The translations under genes and the position numbers were made by a program. Positions 6,449-6,617 of a stretch of 6,617 nt of DNA are shown here, in pieces. Position 1 is the first letter of the stretch. The number at the start of each line of letters is the position of its first letter. This DNA comes from Methanomicrobia archaeon (GTDB lineage: Archaea > Methanobacteriota_B > Thermococci > Methanofastidiosales > B48-G16): NCBI GenBank assembly GCA_023133315.1, contig JAGLWR010000068.1, positions 1-6,617 on the forward strand, in the 5' to 3' direction. A model generated the notes under the pieces. It was not told the origin of the DNA and ran no database searches. It worked only from the letters and a program-made list of their open reading frames with translations.

Positions 6449-6454
6449 CACCTC
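6449..6454 (-). promoter_or_regulatory. Ribosome binding site of sat
   Basis: GAGGTG on the minus strand, five bases before ATG at 6443, overlapping the TGA stop of the upstream gene. It decides the sat start. Confidence 0.75.
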
Positions 6455-6617
6455 AATCCAGGTACCCCAACGCTCTGAGTCTTTCCTTTACCTTTTCCTC
6501 CTCTTCTTTCGTAAAGACTTCCTCTTTTTTCTCTTCTTCGAGACTCGATAACACTTCTCTCAGAACGTACGTAACGTAGCTCGAAACAGAATTAAATCCT
6601 GTATTCTTTATCCTCTT
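6453..6617 (-). CDS. Ribbon-helix-helix (CopG-like) protein, C-terminal part
   Basis: The minus strand is open from the window edge to TGA at 6453, giving 54 residues of a C-terminus. It begins RIKNTGFNSVSSYVTYVLRE, the turn and second helix of a ribbon-helix-helix fold (G-F-x-S-V-S-x-Y-V pattern). Then comes a highly charged Glu/Lys stretch and an end reading KERLRALGYLD. The N-terminal strand and first helix, which would contact DNA, lie outside the window. Family members bind DNA as dimers; its position as the gene before sat, with a nine-base gap, suggests a local regulator of the operon. From memory, small proteins with this same TGFNSVS...ERLRALGYLD layout occur in other archaea, also beside sulfate-activation genes, but I could not check this. 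Confidence 0.7.
   Translation of the reverse strand, partial: KRIKNTGFNSVSSYVTYVLREVLSSLEEEKKEEVFTKEEEEKVKERLRALGYLD

Overview
The window looks archaeal. Promoters have a TATA-like element about 26-30 bases before the start codon, and internal operon genes carry GGAGGTGA-type ribosome binding sites. Two short regulators belong to families common in archaea (a SpoVT/AbrB swapped-hairpin protein and a ribbon-helix-helix protein). The DNA is AT-rich. The gene content resembles sulfate-activation loci of euryarchaea such as Thermococcales, but I cannot fix the lineage from sequence alone.

Layout. Bases 1-378 (minus) hold the N-terminal part of a type I phosphodiesterase/nucleotide pyrophosphatase of the alkaline phosphatase superfamily, cut by the window edge. 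A 144-base divergent spacer separates it from a large, very AT-rich membrane glycosyltransferase of the GT-C (GT39/ArnT-like) type at 523-2181 (plus). Next on the plus strand is a two-gene unit: a 60-residue AbrB-type regulator (2304-2486) and a TauE/SafE-type sulfur-anion transporter (2488-3234). A clear TATA box with a perfect 19-base palindrome directly upstream precedes this unit. The genes from 3318 to the right edge all lie on the minus strand in one tightly packed operon that converges on the transporter. In transcription order they are a ribbon-helix-helix (CopG-like) protein (partial, 6453-6617), ATP sulfurylase (sat), a DHH-family phosphoesterase, a small sulfotransferase and APS kinase (cysC). 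Start and stop codons overlap by 1 or 4 bases at three of the four junctions, and a T-rich tract after cysC probably ends the transcript.

How the genes work together. ATP sulfurylase makes APS from sulfate and ATP, APS kinase phosphorylates it to PAPS, the sulfotransferase transfers the sulfuryl group to an unknown acceptor and leaves PAP, and the DHH protein is well placed to hydrolyse the inhibitory PAP to AMP. No APS/PAPS reductase or sulfite reductase is present, so the operon reads as a sulfonation pathway with by-product recycling, not as assimilatory sulfate reduction. The adjacent TauE-like protein is a candidate sulfate importer. The phosphodiesterase and GT-C enzyme suggest a surface-glycan setting, but a link to sulfonation is inference.
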